This document shows positions 1 through 7,696 of a DNA stretch of 64,000 nt, one piece after another. The stretch is from the NCBI GenBank assembly GCA_963726105.1, contig CAVSBJ010000026.1, forward strand, positions 372,001 through 436,000. The letters are read 5' to 3'. This stretch comes from Roseiarcus sp963726105 (lineage in GTDB: Bacteria > Pseudomonadota > Alphaproteobacteria > Rhizobiales > Beijerinckiaceae). The notes below the pieces were generated by a model. The model was not told the DNA's origin. It worked only from the letters and a program-made list of their open reading frames with translations, and searched no databases. The position numbers and the translations under genes are program-made. Positions within the stretch are counted from its first letter, which is position 1. Each line of letters opens with the position of its first letter.

Positions 1-2
1 TG

Positions 3-986
3 CTGGTCGAAGATGGCGTCATCCAGCTCACCGATCCAGTCTCCAAATTCCTGCCGGCCTTCAAGGACATGCAGGTGAGCGTGGCGACGACAAGCGCCGA
101 CGGCAGGGTCACTTATTCTAATGTACCGGCTGTGCGGCCAATTACCGTGCAGGACCTCCTGCGGCATACCGCGGGCCTCGCTTATGCGGAAATTACCAAG
201 AATGAGCCGGTCAAGGCCGCGTATGTCGAAGCCAAATTCTCTCAGCCTGGCGTGATTGAATTCGATTCCCGCGGTATGACGCCGGTCGAACAGGTCGAGC
301 GCATCGCGAAGGTGCCACTTATTTACCAACCAGGAACGACATGGGAGTACAGCATGGCGGTCGACATTCTCGGCCGTGTTGTGGAGGCTGCGTCGGGCAA
401 GCGGCTCAGTGTCTTTTTGGATGAGCGCCTGTTCAAGCCGCTGAAGATGGTCGACACGAGCTTCTGGTTGCCCGCGGCCAAGATGCCGCGTCTTGCGCAG
501 CCTTTTGCTGTCGATCCGGCATCCGGCCAAAAGATCAGCGTGCTCGATGTATCCGCAGAACCAGGCAACGATTCCGGCGGAGCTGGGGCACTCTCGACCG
601 CGATGGACTATCTGCGGTTCGGGCAGATGCTGCTCAACGGCGGTGAACTCGACGGCGTGCGTGTCATGAGCCGTTCTACCATCAAGCTGATGACGTCGGA
701 CCATCTCGGCACGCGCATCGCGACGCCTATGCAGCCGGGCGAACTACTGCTCGGAACGCAGGGCTATACATTCGGCCTCGGTTTCATGGTGCGTCAGGGC
801 GACGGGATCGCAGGTGTGCCGGGTTCCACAGGCGAGTTCATGTGGGGTGGATATGCCGGCACCTTTTTCTGGGTCGATCCCAAGGAAGAGATCGTTGGCG
901 TCTACATGACACAGGCTCCGAGTCCAATACGCGCCTATTACCGCAAGATGTTCAAGGCGCTCGTCTATCAGGCGCTCGTGGACTGA
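3..986 (+). CDS. Serine hydrolase (beta-lactamase family), 5' end cut by window
   Basis: The frame is open from the first bases and reads LVEDGVIQLTDPVSKFLPAF before the first ATG at 69, so the gene begins outside the window. The reading resembles class C beta-lactamase/esterase proteins. It has the HTAGL segment typical of these enzymes, a YSM triad in the place of the Y-x-N motif (around 350), and a C-terminal WGGYAGTFFWVDP block. The nucleophile motif S-x-x-K would lie upstream and cannot be checked. Such proteins hydrolyse ester or amide substrates that cannot be predicted from sequence. It lies left of the integrated element and runs on the opposite strand to the nearest element genes. 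Confidence 0.85.
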   Translation: MVEDGVIQLTDPVSKFLPAFKDMQVSVATTSADGRVTYSNVPAVRPITVQDLLRHTAGLAYAEITKNEPVKAAYVEAKFSQPGVIEFDSRGMTPVEQVERIAKVPLIYQPGTTWEYSMAVDILGRVVEAASGKRLSVFLDERLFKPLKMVDTSFWLPAAKMPRLAQPFAVDPASGQKISVLDVSAEPGNDSGGAGALSTAMDYLRFGQMLLNGGELDGVRVMSRSTIKLMTSDHLGTRIATPMQPGELLLGTQGYTFGLGFMVRQGDGIAGVPGSTGEFMWGGYAGTFFWVDPKEEIVGVYMTQAPSPIRAYYRKMFKALVYQALVD

Positions 987-1345
987 AGCCTCGAATGCGC
1001 GGCAACGCTCCCTCGCTGTTCAACCGGCCCTTTCGCGGGCAGAAGGACCTTACGCTCCAGCCTGAAAGGCACGTCTTCGAAGCCGTGAATTAAGCGATTC
1101 CCCTGAGCCGGCCTGCGACACGCGGCTGGCAACCAAACTGGCAACAACTGCGCCTGCCGAGGCCGCTTCACCGGCTGGCCTCGTGTTTGAGGCTTGCCCT
1201 CCGTTTCAGAGCTCTGTCTGCTTGTGGCACAGGACCGTTGAGGGGAGACCGGCCGAGCCAAGGGTGGCGACGATGGCCCGCAAGCGCCGCATGTCCTCAG
1301 CGGTCGGACGCTCGAAATTCGCATCTGGCAATGCGGTCACGATCC
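987..1345. other. Gene-free stretch between serine hydrolase and element
   Basis: No reading frame here has a convincing start or composition. I looked for a copy of the tRNA 3' end (8992-9030) that would mark the left attachment site and did not find one. The left boundary of the integrated element is therefore undefined and may lie here or outside the window. Confidence 0.5.
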
Positions 1346-1588
1346 TCATGTCGGCACCCGCGCCTTTTTTGCTGCGGCGATGATCTGCGCGGCGGTCGCC
1401 TTGGCGTCGATCGGCCCTGGCGCGGGCTGCGGCGGCTGCGGAGCGTCGGGCGCCTCACTCCGGCGACGTCGACCAGCTAAAATTATCGACGCTGCTAGCT
1501 TCTTGGCGTCGATCGCGTCTGGCGCTGATGGCGCGGGCAGCTTGGGCGCCGCCACCGGCGAGAATAGGCGGTACTGGGGCAACGCCAT
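1346..1588 (-). CDS. Small Ala/Pro-rich protein with an internal repeat
   Basis: An 80-residue protein starting at an ATG two bases past the stop of the preceding gene, which suggests translational coupling. I do not recognise the family. The sequence contains two related units: IDAKKLAASIILAGRRRR near residue 26 and IDAKATAAQIIAAAKKAR near residue 60, separated by a Pro/Ala/Gln linker. Each unit would form a short amphipathic helix with a basic end. It is the last gene of the minus-strand element series. A longer in-frame reading upstream exists but overlaps the neighbouring gene and has a poor start. Confidence 0.5.
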   Translation of the reverse strand: MALPQYRLFSPVAAPKLPAPSAPDAIDAKKLAASIILAGRRRRSEAPDAPQPPQPAPGPIDAKATAAQIIAAAKKARVPT

Positions 1589-1590
1589 TG

Positions 1591-1863
1591 TCAGGACTCC
1601 TTGTCGTCGCGGCGCGGAAACATGAACAGGTTCAGCCGAGCAGGCGGAGGCGCGGTCCGGGCGGCAATCTCGTCGCGCTTGGCGACACTGCGGTCCAACC
1701 ATGCGGAGGCGCGCTCAGTGTCTACGTAGGTGTCTCCGTCAACGTGCAACTGCCGAACGATCGCCTTCAGGAACCCACGCCAATCTTTCGCCTCGTATTG
1801 CCCGAAACGCTCGTCGGCCAAGGCCATGCCGATCAAGATCAGAGTGAAATCGCCGTCGGACAT
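1591..1863 (-). CDS. Hypothetical phage-type protein, 90 aa
   Basis: The start chosen is the ATG at 1863, giving MSDGDFTLILIGMALADERF. It lies one base past the stop of the upstream gene, so the two are probably coupled. The longer frame back to 1998 lies inside the neighbouring gene and is Arg-rich shadow sequence. The protein is acidic in its first half and has no recognisable domain. Its place in a run of tightly packed element genes argues that it is real. Confidence 0.5.
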   Translation of the reverse strand: MSDGDFTLILIGMALADERFGQYEAKDWRGFLKAIVRQLHVDGDTYVDTERASAWLDRSVAKRDEIAARTAPPPARLNLFMFPRRDDKES

Positions 1864-1864
1864 T

Positions 1865-2245
1865 TCAGCGTCGGCCTCGCCTTCCACGTCGCTGCCATCT
1901 GTTAGCCGGCGCGACGTATCCGACCGGGACCGGCACCGCGGCCCTCGCCTCCGCTTGCGCCCTCGCCCGCTCTCGTTCCTCTCGCTCCAGTCGGTCATAT
2001 GGCCAACCCGTCATTCGATGCTTCGTCTTGGCGTCGGCGGCCTCCTCGACGGCCAAGGCGCAAGCTTCGCGCACCGCGACGGCATGCTCGGACGGCAAAA
2101 AGAAAGCCTTGGGTATCGCCTCTAAGCCGGCCTTGAGGCGCGTTCTGTTTAGATCGGTCTCGGCTTGCATGGCGTGATCGAGCGCTTGCGCGAGACGAAC
2201 TTCCAAATTTTTCAAACTGCCGGCGCTGACAATATGATCGTACAT
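1865..2245 (-). CDS. Hypothetical phage-type protein, 126 aa
   Basis: The start chosen is the ATG at 2245 (MYDHIVSAGSLKNLEVRL). A longer frame reaching 2431 overlaps the HTH gene and looks non-coding. The middle is predicted helical, with a conserved-looking EAIPKAFFLPSEHAVAVREA stretch. The C-terminal 40 residues are highly charged (REERERARAQAEARA), then basic. The family is not recognised. It lies between the small HTH protein and the 90-residue protein on the same strand. Confidence 0.5.
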   Translation of the reverse strand: MYDHIVSAGSLKNLEVRLAQALDHAMQAETDLNRTRLKAGLEAIPKAFFLPSEHAVAVREACALAVEEAADAKTKHRMTGWPYDRLEREERERARAQAEARAAVPVPVGYVAPANRWQRRGRRGRR

Positions 2246-2288
2246 GAGCGCATCATGCGCCCGTCGCCGTGCAATGCGAAGCCCGCGT

Positions 2289-2582
2289 TTACACGGCGGA
2301 CTTTCGCAGGCTCGCCGGGTCGATCGCGATGCGCGCCCGGACCTTGCAACTTCGCAGCAAGCCATTGCGACATCGCTTGTAAACCAGCGATCTTGAACAA
2401 CCGGCAAGCGCCGCAGCCTGCTTGGGAGCAACCCAACCGGGCGGCGCCGTCGGCCCTTTTAACGCCCGAAGCTCGGCGAGAAGCGCGGCGTTGATGGACT
2501 CAAGTTCGCGTATCCTCGCCCACAGCGACTCGATGGTGACGATCTCTTGGTCGTCAACGCCTAGGCGTTTCGCGGCGGACAT
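2289..2582 (-). CDS. Small coiled-coil plus helix-turn-helix protein
   Basis: A 97-residue protein from the ATG at 2582. Residues about 12-45 are heptad-like (ESLWARIRELESINAALLAE), predicting a coiled coil. Residues about 53-92 read WVAPKQAAALAGCSRSLVYKRCRNGLL, followed by a wing-like RARIAIDPASL, which is the pattern of excisionase/MerR-like HTH_17 domains. It is likely a DNA-binding accessory or regulatory protein of the element. It overlaps the end of the upstream small gene by 29 bases. Confidence 0.6.
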   Translation of the reverse strand: MSAAKRLGVDDQEIVTIESLWARIRELESINAALLAELRALKGPTAPPGWVAPKQAAALAGCSRSLVYKRCRNGLLRSCKVRARIAIDPASLRKSAV

Positions 2583-2766
2583 GATCGGCGTCGACTTGCG
2601 CCAGAAACTCGGCCGCAATCCTCATAGCGTCCGCCTTCGCGGCCGGCGACCACCTGCTCGCTGGGTCGGCGGCGGCCCGCTGCAACCTCTCAGCGACGCG
2701 CCGGAAGGCGAGTCTCCGTTTCGTCGGCGGCAAGGCAACCAACGCCTCCGTCTTCGCCTCCCTCAT
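2554..2766 (-). CDS. Hypothetical small basic protein, 70 aa
   Basis: It starts with an ATG overlapping the TGA of the Nu1-like gene (ATGA at 2763-2766), typical of translational coupling in phage operons. The sequence is Arg/Ala-rich and helical (RRLAFRRVAERLQRAAADP, then AKADAMRIAAEFLAQVDADH). No domain is recognised. The coupling is the main support for it. Confidence 0.5.
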   Translation of the reverse strand: MREAKTEALVALPPTKRRLAFRRVAERLQRAAADPASRWSPAAKADAMRIAAEFLAQVDADHVRRETPRR

Positions 2767-3380
2767 TGCCGACCCTCCTCGGCCCTCGGCGGCAGGCCAC
2801 GCCGCGCCCTGGCTTCCGCGGCGATGCGCTCCCCGTCCTCCGTCGACAGCCGGCCCTGATCCTTTATGAACGCGTCTTCGACGACAACGTCATAGTCGGT
2901 TCCCTCGCCGTCTTCATCCGGCCCGCGATGCTTGCCGAGGTTGCTGTGACAACGCCAGAGCTCGCGCCCGAGCAACATCGCCTTTTCTCGATCGATGAAG
3001 CCGCCCAGCGTGCCAGCGATTATCCATGGGATTTGGCGAACCTCGCGCCAGTAGACCGCCATCCGCTTATCCCAGATCGCCCAAACCTCTTTCGCGCTGA
3101 CCAGATCGCCCGCCTCTCGCTTGTGCTGCTGCTCGAAAAGATCGGCCTTCATTCGAGCCAGCCGAGCCCGAGCCTCCGCGCCGGTCTCAAGCCCCGGCGT
3201 CGTCGCAGCCCTCGCGGCGATCGAGCGCACATAGTCCTGAACCGCCTCGCCCAGAACGAAACCGCGGCCGCGCTTGCGAAGAACGCCGCGGCGGACAAGA
3301 TCGCTCACCGTGCGCCGGGTGACGCCAAGCACGCCGGCAAGCTCTTGCACCCCGATCGGCGCGTCAGAGGAAACGGACAT
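2763..3380 (-). CDS. Terminase small subunit-like (Nu1-type) DNA-binding protein
   Basis: A 205-residue protein from the ATG at 3380 (MSVSSDAPIGVQELAGVLGV). Residues about 8-45 form a winged helix-turn-helix (GVTRRTVSDLVRRGVL). A long helical segment follows with the Nu1 pattern: ARARLARMKADLFEQQHKR, then GDLVSAKEVWAIWDKRMAVY and an IPWIIAG motif. Nu1-type small terminases recognise packaging sites on phage DNA. No large-subunit partner is present, so here it could redirect a helper phage's packaging, as in satellites, or be a remnant. The assignment rests on pattern recall, not a search. Confidence 0.65.
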   Translation of the reverse strand: MSVSSDAPIGVQELAGVLGVTRRTVSDLVRRGVLRKRGRGFVLGEAVQDYVRSIAARAATTPGLETGAEARARLARMKADLFEQQHKREAGDLVSAKEVWAIWDKRMAVYWREVRQIPWIIAGTLGGFIDREKAMLLGRELWRCHSNLGKHRGPDEDGEGTDYDVVVEDAFIKDQGRLSTEDGERIAAEARARRGLPPRAEEGRQ

Positions 3381-3566
3381 TGAAAACGCCCTTTCGCCCC
3401 CCTCAACGCCAATAGCAGACGGGAAACGGGAAGTGGATTCCATTGCAAAATTTAGAGCGAGCCAACGCGGTCGCGCGGCCCTCGCGGTGGATGGTCGAGC
3501 CGAGTAGGACCCAAATGGTCGGGCGTCCAACCATCCAGGCATCCGAAAGGGAGCGGGGAAGGCAGG

Positions 3567-3796
3567 TGACGGGTAAAACATAAAGATACGTTCGCGCGCG
3601 CGTGCGAACGGCAAAATATGTTTTTGCCTTCACCTGCCTTCACCGCCTGCCTCCCAGCCGGGCTGGACCTCCTGCTTGATGCGAAGCTTCCTACGGTTCA
3701 AGAAAGGGCATTGACGGGTATGACACCCTTTCCGGTTATGTCCGCACGCCCGCGCGCGCGAACGGCCTAATGGGGAGAACCCGTCATACCCGTCAT
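3567..3796. repeat. Cluster of four TGACGGGT octamers upstream of the Nu1-like gene
   Basis: The 410-base gap between the primase stop and the Nu1-like start (3381-3792) has no convincing gene. It contains the octamer TGACGGGT at 3567-3574 and 3712-3719. The reverse complement ACCCGTCA is at 3779-3786 and 3788-3795, the latter two as tandem 9-mers ending at the primase stop codon. Two CG-alternating stretches followed by GAACGG (about 3591 and 3750) are also present. The spacing suggests protein-binding sites, for replication initiation, packaging or repression. Confidence 0.5.
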
Positions 3797-5264
3797 CGGC
3801 GCGTCTCCCACGGCTCGCCTTCGCCCTTGCTCTCGCCATCAAATTTCAGCCTTAAGCCAAAGAAACCACGCGCTTTTACGTCTCTCGCCTTCCTATATCC
3901 TCGGTCTTTAAGCGTATCTGCGAAAGCCGTCTCGGTTCCGATAAATAGGTTCCTCGGTTCGCACCACGTTTTCCAACTGAGGAACAAGGCGCGCGTCTTC
4001 TCGAAGTTGTTCACTTCCGCCTCGGTGGACTCATCGAGCCACTGACCGATCGTATCTTGGTCGGCGAGATAATCATCGGTCGCCTCGCGCACGGCCTTAG
4101 GCGGGTTGAGGCCGCCGTCGCGCCGCCACTCTAAGCAGCCGTCAACCATCCATCGCAGGATCGCCGGCCACTCCGCCTTGAGCTTGTCGGCAAGTTCTGG
4201 ATCGCGTTCCTTCTCAGGAATGCAAACAGTGAAGGGGACAAGCAGGAATCGGCGGCGGATCGCTTCGTCTACAGTTCGGAAGCTCGGCTTATGGTTGCCC
4301 GCGATCAGAAATTTGTGCGTCGGCTTGAAGTCGAAGAAATCGCCGCGCATGAATCGCCCGGTCAGCTTGTCGCCTCCAGTGAGGTTCTTGATTTTGCTTT
4401 CGTCCCATCGGCGGCCCTTTTGGGTTTCATGGGCGACGACGAGTCGCGCGCCTCTCAGCTTGGCAATTTCGGTCGGATGGCGTTCGACGTTCGACGCGAG
4501 GAACATTTCCATCGGCGCGATGATCGCGTAGTCGCCCAGAATCCCGGCGACGGTCGAGATAAACACGCTCTTGCCGTTCGCGCCGGTACCGAACAGAAAC
4601 ACAAGCGAGTGCTCGGTGACGTGGCCGGTCAGGCAGTAGCCTAAGAACCGTTGGAGGAACCTACGAGCTCGGCGTCGCCTCCGGTGACAGTGTGCAGAAA
4701 CTCCATCCACATCGGGCAAGGCGTCCCTTCGGGCGCTTGCGCGATGGCAGCTATTTTCGTGTGGTAGTCGATCGGGTTTGGCGGATGGTCGATTCCGGTT
4801 TCGAGGTCGATCGCTGTTGTGGCGTTGAAGGCGCTCAGCTTGCAGTCCCATTGATCTTCGGTCGCGGCTATTCGTCGGTCTGCTTTCGCCAGCTTCTCAA
4901 TTGCCGCCACAGTCTTTGCGCTGGCGATTTGGGCTGCAGTTTTCTTGTGATTACACCCCGTCGCCGTCTCGCGCGCGATTTGACGCGCCAAGTCGTAAGC
5001 GTGCAGCGTGGAGTCGGATCGCCAATGCGCTCCGGTCCATGACATCCAGCTTCCCCACAGCGCAACGTATCGGAGGCTAGGTCCGTGGCGATCGGCGAAA
5101 GCAAGCGCCATCGCCTCATCGCTGAAGGCTGGCGCAATCTGCTTGAGGGGCGCCACGCCGCCGCCGTTTGATCGCTTGGGTCGCTTGCCGCGCTCGCGCT
5201 GTTTGTCGAGACTCAGCGCGAGATCATCTAACTCAGCGTTGTTCGGCGTCCGGGCCTCGTTCAT
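3793..5264 (-). pseudogene. D5-type phage primase/helicase, frameshifted
   Basis: Reading from the ATG at 5264 (MNEARTPNNAELDD), the N-terminal part ends at a stop near 4641 after HTVTGGDAELV. The C-terminal part continues in another frame from FLQRFLGYCLTGHVTEHSLV. Joining them needs one extra base near 4660, giving the expected ELVGFLQRFLGY. The C-terminal part has the D5/SF3 ATPase features: Walker A GTGANGKSVF, a KIKNLTGGDKLTGR segment and the sensor-like KFLIAGNHKP. The joined protein would be about 490 residues and would drive element replication. The frameshift may be a sequence error or real inactivation. Confidence 0.85.
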
Positions 5265-6406
5265 GACGCGCGCTCCATTTCGAGCGTCACGGGAGCCTCG
5301 TTGCCCCAGCAATCCCACTGTTCGCTGTGCCGGTACCGCGAGAACAGATCGAAGTAGCGCGGCGCCGGGAAGAGGCTCTCGAAGTAGGCGTACGCCTCGA
5401 TCGGCTTAGCCGAGTGGGCGCCCTTCCTCACGAGGTGAAACGGCCCCTTCAGCAAGGTCGTCTGGTCGGTGAGCGTGACCGTCGGCTTGCCGCGAGTCGC
5501 GACGACGAGATGTTCGGTTTGCCCTTTGACCCAGTGCCCGCGCCCGACGCGCTCCTTGGGCCAAGTGACGAGTGTCTTTGGCTCCAAATCCCAAGCCTTA
5601 AGGATTGGAAGGTGCAGGCCGGCAGCCAGGACGAAGTTGGTCACCCACACGCCTGCGGCCGCGTCGGGCGCGAGGCGCGAACGGACATCAAGAGCGCAGG
5701 CCTCATCGATCGACATCGTCGGATAGGGCAGTACGCCGCGCGCTGATGCGTTCTCGTCATCCGGCTCGTATGCCCACGGGATATCGACGAGGCCTGCGCG
5801 ATACGGCCCATTCCCCGGCAACGGCGGCGGCTCGGCGCGGATCGCCTCGGCGGAGCGCATGTTGCAGAGCTGACGATAAGGGCCGTCGACTCGCCCACGG
5901 CGGTCCATATTGGCGACGAGCTTGGCGTATTTGTCGGGCTCGGCCTCGGCGGCCTCGCACACCGCTGCGATTTTCTCCACCGTTCTGCCCGACACGCCAG
6001 CGAACGCACCCAGCCTATCTGTGGCTCGATAAGGTTGCGAAACTTTCGCACCCTTCCCGCCGTCAGACATGCGTTCCTTCGCCGCCGCCCGCTCATTCGG
6101 TTCCAGCGCCCTGCGGATGGCGTCGATCTCGCTCGGCAGGAAATCCTTGCGCTCGGTGTTTTCGGCAACCTCCCCGAGAACGATGTCCGCGAGATCGACG
6201 ACGGTGACAGGAACCTCGGACCAGCCGAGCATGTCGCTGCAAGCGCGCAGCCGACGCTCCCCAGCGATCAATTCCCCAGCCGGAGACACTACGATCGGAT
6301 GCAAGAGGCCGATCTCTTCGATGCTCATTGCGAGCGGGGCGAGGTCGCCCATGTCTTGCCGATGGCGTGCGCCGACCGTGATCGCGGAGACGGCCATGGC
6401 GCTCAT
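5261..6406 (-). CDS. ParB-like domain fused to MT-A70 adenine methyltransferase
   Basis: The start chosen is the ATG at 6406, overlapping the upstream stop (ATGA). Its own stop overlaps the primase start the same way. Residues about 5-90 are a ParB/Srx-type domain (MSIEEIGLLHPIVVS, then the GERRLRA box). A helical middle contains a SGRTVEKIAAVCEAA stretch. Residues about 195-375 match MT-A70 methyltransferases: DIPWAYEP in place of the usual DPPW, TLVTWPKE, TEHLVVATRG, HSAKPIEAY and YFDLFSRYRHSEQWDCWGNE. MT-A70 enzymes make N6-methyladenine. The Ile in the catalytic motif could alter activity. Target specificity is unknown. Confidence 0.85.
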   Translation of the reverse strand: MSAMAVSAITVGARHRQDMGDLAPLAMSIEEIGLLHPIVVSPAGELIAGERRLRACSDMLGWSEVPVTVVDLADIVLGEVAENTERKDFLPSEIDAIRRALEPNERAAAKERMSDGGKGAKVSQPYRATDRLGAFAGVSGRTVEKIAAVCEAAEAEPDKYAKLVANMDRRGRVDGPYRQLCNMRSAEAIRAEPPPLPGNGPYRAGLVDIPWAYEPDDENASARGVLPYPTMSIDEACALDVRSRLAPDAAAGVWVTNFVLAAGLHLPILKAWDLEPKTLVTWPKERVGRGHWVKGQTEHLVVATRGKPTVTLTDQTTLLKGPFHLVRKGAHSAKPIEAYAYFESLFPAPRYFDLFSRYRHSEQWDCWGNEAPVTLEMERAS

Positions 6407-6615
6407 CGGCCCGGCCTCCAATCGGGAAGCCTCGTCTGGCGCCGAGCCTCGATCTCGGCCCGCGTCTGCGGCCGACAGTCGCAGCGGGGGGGGTCATGCT
6501 TCAACGCCGCGTCGGCGAGCGTTTTGATAGCGCCGCAGTTGGCGCATTTGCATACGAGCCTTCGGCCGAGCGCATCGGCCGCGCCGATCACCTTCCAACA
6601 TTGGTCGGCGGCCAT
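6403..6615 (-). CDS. Small zinc-ribbon-like protein
   Basis: A 70-residue protein from the ATG at 6615 (MAADQCWKVIG); an ATG at 6627 is also possible. It has two cysteine pairs, CKCANC near residue 22 and CDC near residue 46, which would bind one zinc. Its stop overlaps the start of the ParB-MT-A70 gene by ATGA, so the two are co-translated. Small zinc-ribbon proteins are common in early phage operons, but no function can be assigned. Confidence 0.6.
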   Translation of the reverse strand: MAADQCWKVIGAADALGRRLVCKCANCGAIKTLADAALKHDPPRCDCRPQTRAEIEARRQTRLPDWRPGR

Positions 6616-6684
6616 GTTTGACCACAACCCTTGCTTTGTGGCAGAGGTGGCCTTGCTTGGTTGCCACGACTGCCCTTGTTGAAA

Positions 6685-6756
6685 TGGTCGGGACGAAGGG
6701 GTCGAACCCTTGGCGCTGGTGGGTACAAATCCTGGTGCCGCGAACCTGCCGTCCCG
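6685..6756. ncRNA. tRNA-like structured element, strand uncertain
   Basis: On the minus strand this 72-base segment has a perfect 7-bp acceptor-like stem (CGGGACG with CGTCCCG), a T-arm-like AAGGG-TTCGAC-CCCTT and an encoded ACCA tail. It lacks a proper anticodon stem, and the T loop has six bases, so it is not a normal tRNA. On the + strand the outer stem and the 5-bp hairpin still form. A second hairpin (GGCGCTGG with CTGGTGCC) then pairs with G-U wobbles, and the + strand transcript would end at the terminator at 6764-6790. It is either a degenerate tRNA or a small structured RNA of the element. Confidence 0.45.
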
Positions 6757-6763
6757 AAAATGC

Positions 6764-6790
6764 GAAAGCCGCCCCTTCCGGGCGGCTTTC
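6764..6790. terminator. Intrinsic terminator hairpin
   Basis: Perfect 11-bp arms (GAAAGCCGCCC and GGGCGGCTTTC) enclose a 5-base loop. It lies 6 bases past the stop of the minus-strand HTH gene and 8 bases past the + strand end of the tRNA-like element, so it could terminate either transcript. Confidence 0.8.
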
Positions 6791-6795
6791 TCGTC

Positions 6796-7050
6796 TCAGG
6801 CTTCGGCCGGCGCGGTGATCGACCGCTTGCGCGGGCGGCGTTCGATGCCAACGGCCAGCGCGTGATCGATCCAGCCCTCGTACCCCAATAGCTCGCCGAC
6901 TACGACCGAAAGGCCGTATTCATCGCGAGGCAGCCGGAACGCCGAGCGCCATTTTTTCTTGTCGCGCCAGATGTGGTTGGCGATAGCCTTGCTGCCGCGC
7001 AGCGGTTTTCCGCGCTCAACACCGGCAAATCGATTCCGATTCGAAGACAT
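6796..7050 (-). CDS. Small helix-turn-helix protein of the element
   Basis: An 84-residue protein from the ATG at 7050, preceded by a strong AGGAAAGGG ribosome site; the longer frame to 7113 has no such site and would run through the operator. The pattern GSKAIANHIW, then FRLPRDEYGLSVVVGELLGYEGWIDHALA resembles the AlpA/HTH_17-like proteins of rhizobial prophages (GAKAIAxxL, GLPxxxxG, LDAWI). It is probably a regulator or excisionase. It is transcribed away from the integrase side, from a promoter overlapping the 7071-7089 palindrome, and ends at a terminator. Confidence 0.65.
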   Translation of the reverse strand: MSSNRNRFAGVERGKPLRGSKAIANHIWRDKKKWRSAFRLPRDEYGLSVVVGELLGYEGWIDHALAVGIERRPRKRSITAPAEA

Positions 7051-7070
7051 GGCCCTTTCCTCATGGACTG

Positions 7071-7089
7071 AACGGTACTGCATACCGTT
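7071..7089. promoter_or_regulatory. Operator palindrome between divergent element operons
   Basis: Perfect 7-bp arms, AACGGTA and TACCGTT, are separated by CTGCA. The palindrome lies 21 bases upstream of the HTH gene start. It covers the likely -10 (TATGCA) of a minus-strand promoter whose -35 TTGTCA lies 17 bases upstream. It is the best candidate for the element's main repressor site. Confidence 0.7.
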
Positions 7090-7100
7090 AACACTCAGCG

Positions 7101-7129
7101 TTGACAAAGGCAAGCCGTGCCGTTAAGAC
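7101..7129 (+). promoter_or_regulatory. Probable promoter for the regulator-integrase operon
   Basis: TTGACA at 7101-7106 and TAAGAC at 7124-7129 are 17 bases apart, about 40 bases before the start of the gene at 7169. The minus-strand promoter's -35 box occupies almost the same bases, so the two promoters are back to back. Confidence 0.5.
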
Positions 7130-7168
7130 CCTCGCTCCCTGATCCAGCCAATTACCGCTTGAGACAAA

Positions 7169-7696
7169 ATGCCGGAACCGTCCGAGAAGTTGGTCACGAT
7201 CGGTGAAATCGCCGCTGCCGCGCGCCATCTAGTCAGGGACCCGTTTTCGTTTGCTGAGCGCTGCCGCCATTGGGCGCGTATCGGGCTATTGCAGGCGGTC
7301 GAGCAGGTGGGGGAAGGGGCGGGGCGACATGCGCTCTTTCCGGCGACCGAAGCCTATATGGCTGCGGTCGTGGCCGCCCTTGCCGAAACTGGCCTGCACC
7401 CTGCAGGCAGCCGGCCGGTGGCGGACGCGCAAAGCATCGCACGGCACGCCCTGGCGAGTTGGTTAGGGGAAAGGGCGAAAGGCCAGCCGCAGGCCGTGCG
7501 GCTGGCGATCAGCTTCTATGCCGGCGGGCGCTGGGACATAGCAGTGTTGCGCGGCACCGAGACTCCGAAGCGGACGGCCGTGGAGGCCAAGGCGCTTAAG
7601 GCGCGCGGCTTTGATCCGACAGCGCCCGCGATGACCGTAATCACGGTGAATCTGGGCGTGCTGTTCGAAAGCGTTTTCGAGGCTAAGCGAGAATGA
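7169..7696 (+). CDS. Element regulator with MerR-like N-terminal region
   Basis: A 175-residue protein from the ATG at 7169. The first 70 residues (LVTIGEIAAAARHLVRDP, then WARIGLLQAV, and a FPATEAYMAAVVAALAETGL helix) resemble the HTH, wing and following helix of MerR-type regulators. The C-terminal half is unassigned and has a SFYAGGRWDIAVLRGTE segment. It is the first gene of a three-gene + strand operon ending with the integrase and faces the operator at 7071-7089, so it is a candidate repressor of the lysogeny switch. Confidence 0.6.
   Translation: MPEPSEKLVTIGEIAAAARHLVRDPFSFAERCRHWARIGLLQAVEQVGEGAGRHALFPATEAYMAAVVAALAETGLHPAGSRPVADAQSIARHALASWLGERAKGQPQAVRLAISFYAGGRWDIAVLRGTETPKRTAVEAKALKARGFDPTAPAMTVITVNLGVLFESVFEAKRE

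Noticed and set aside
987..1345. Left attachment site copying the tRNA 3' end
   Set aside because: No stretch matching the tRNA 3' end was found by eye.
6685..6756. Genuine tRNA gene
   Set aside because: No anticodon stem, a six-base T loop and none of the usual D-arm bases; kept only as a tRNA-like element.
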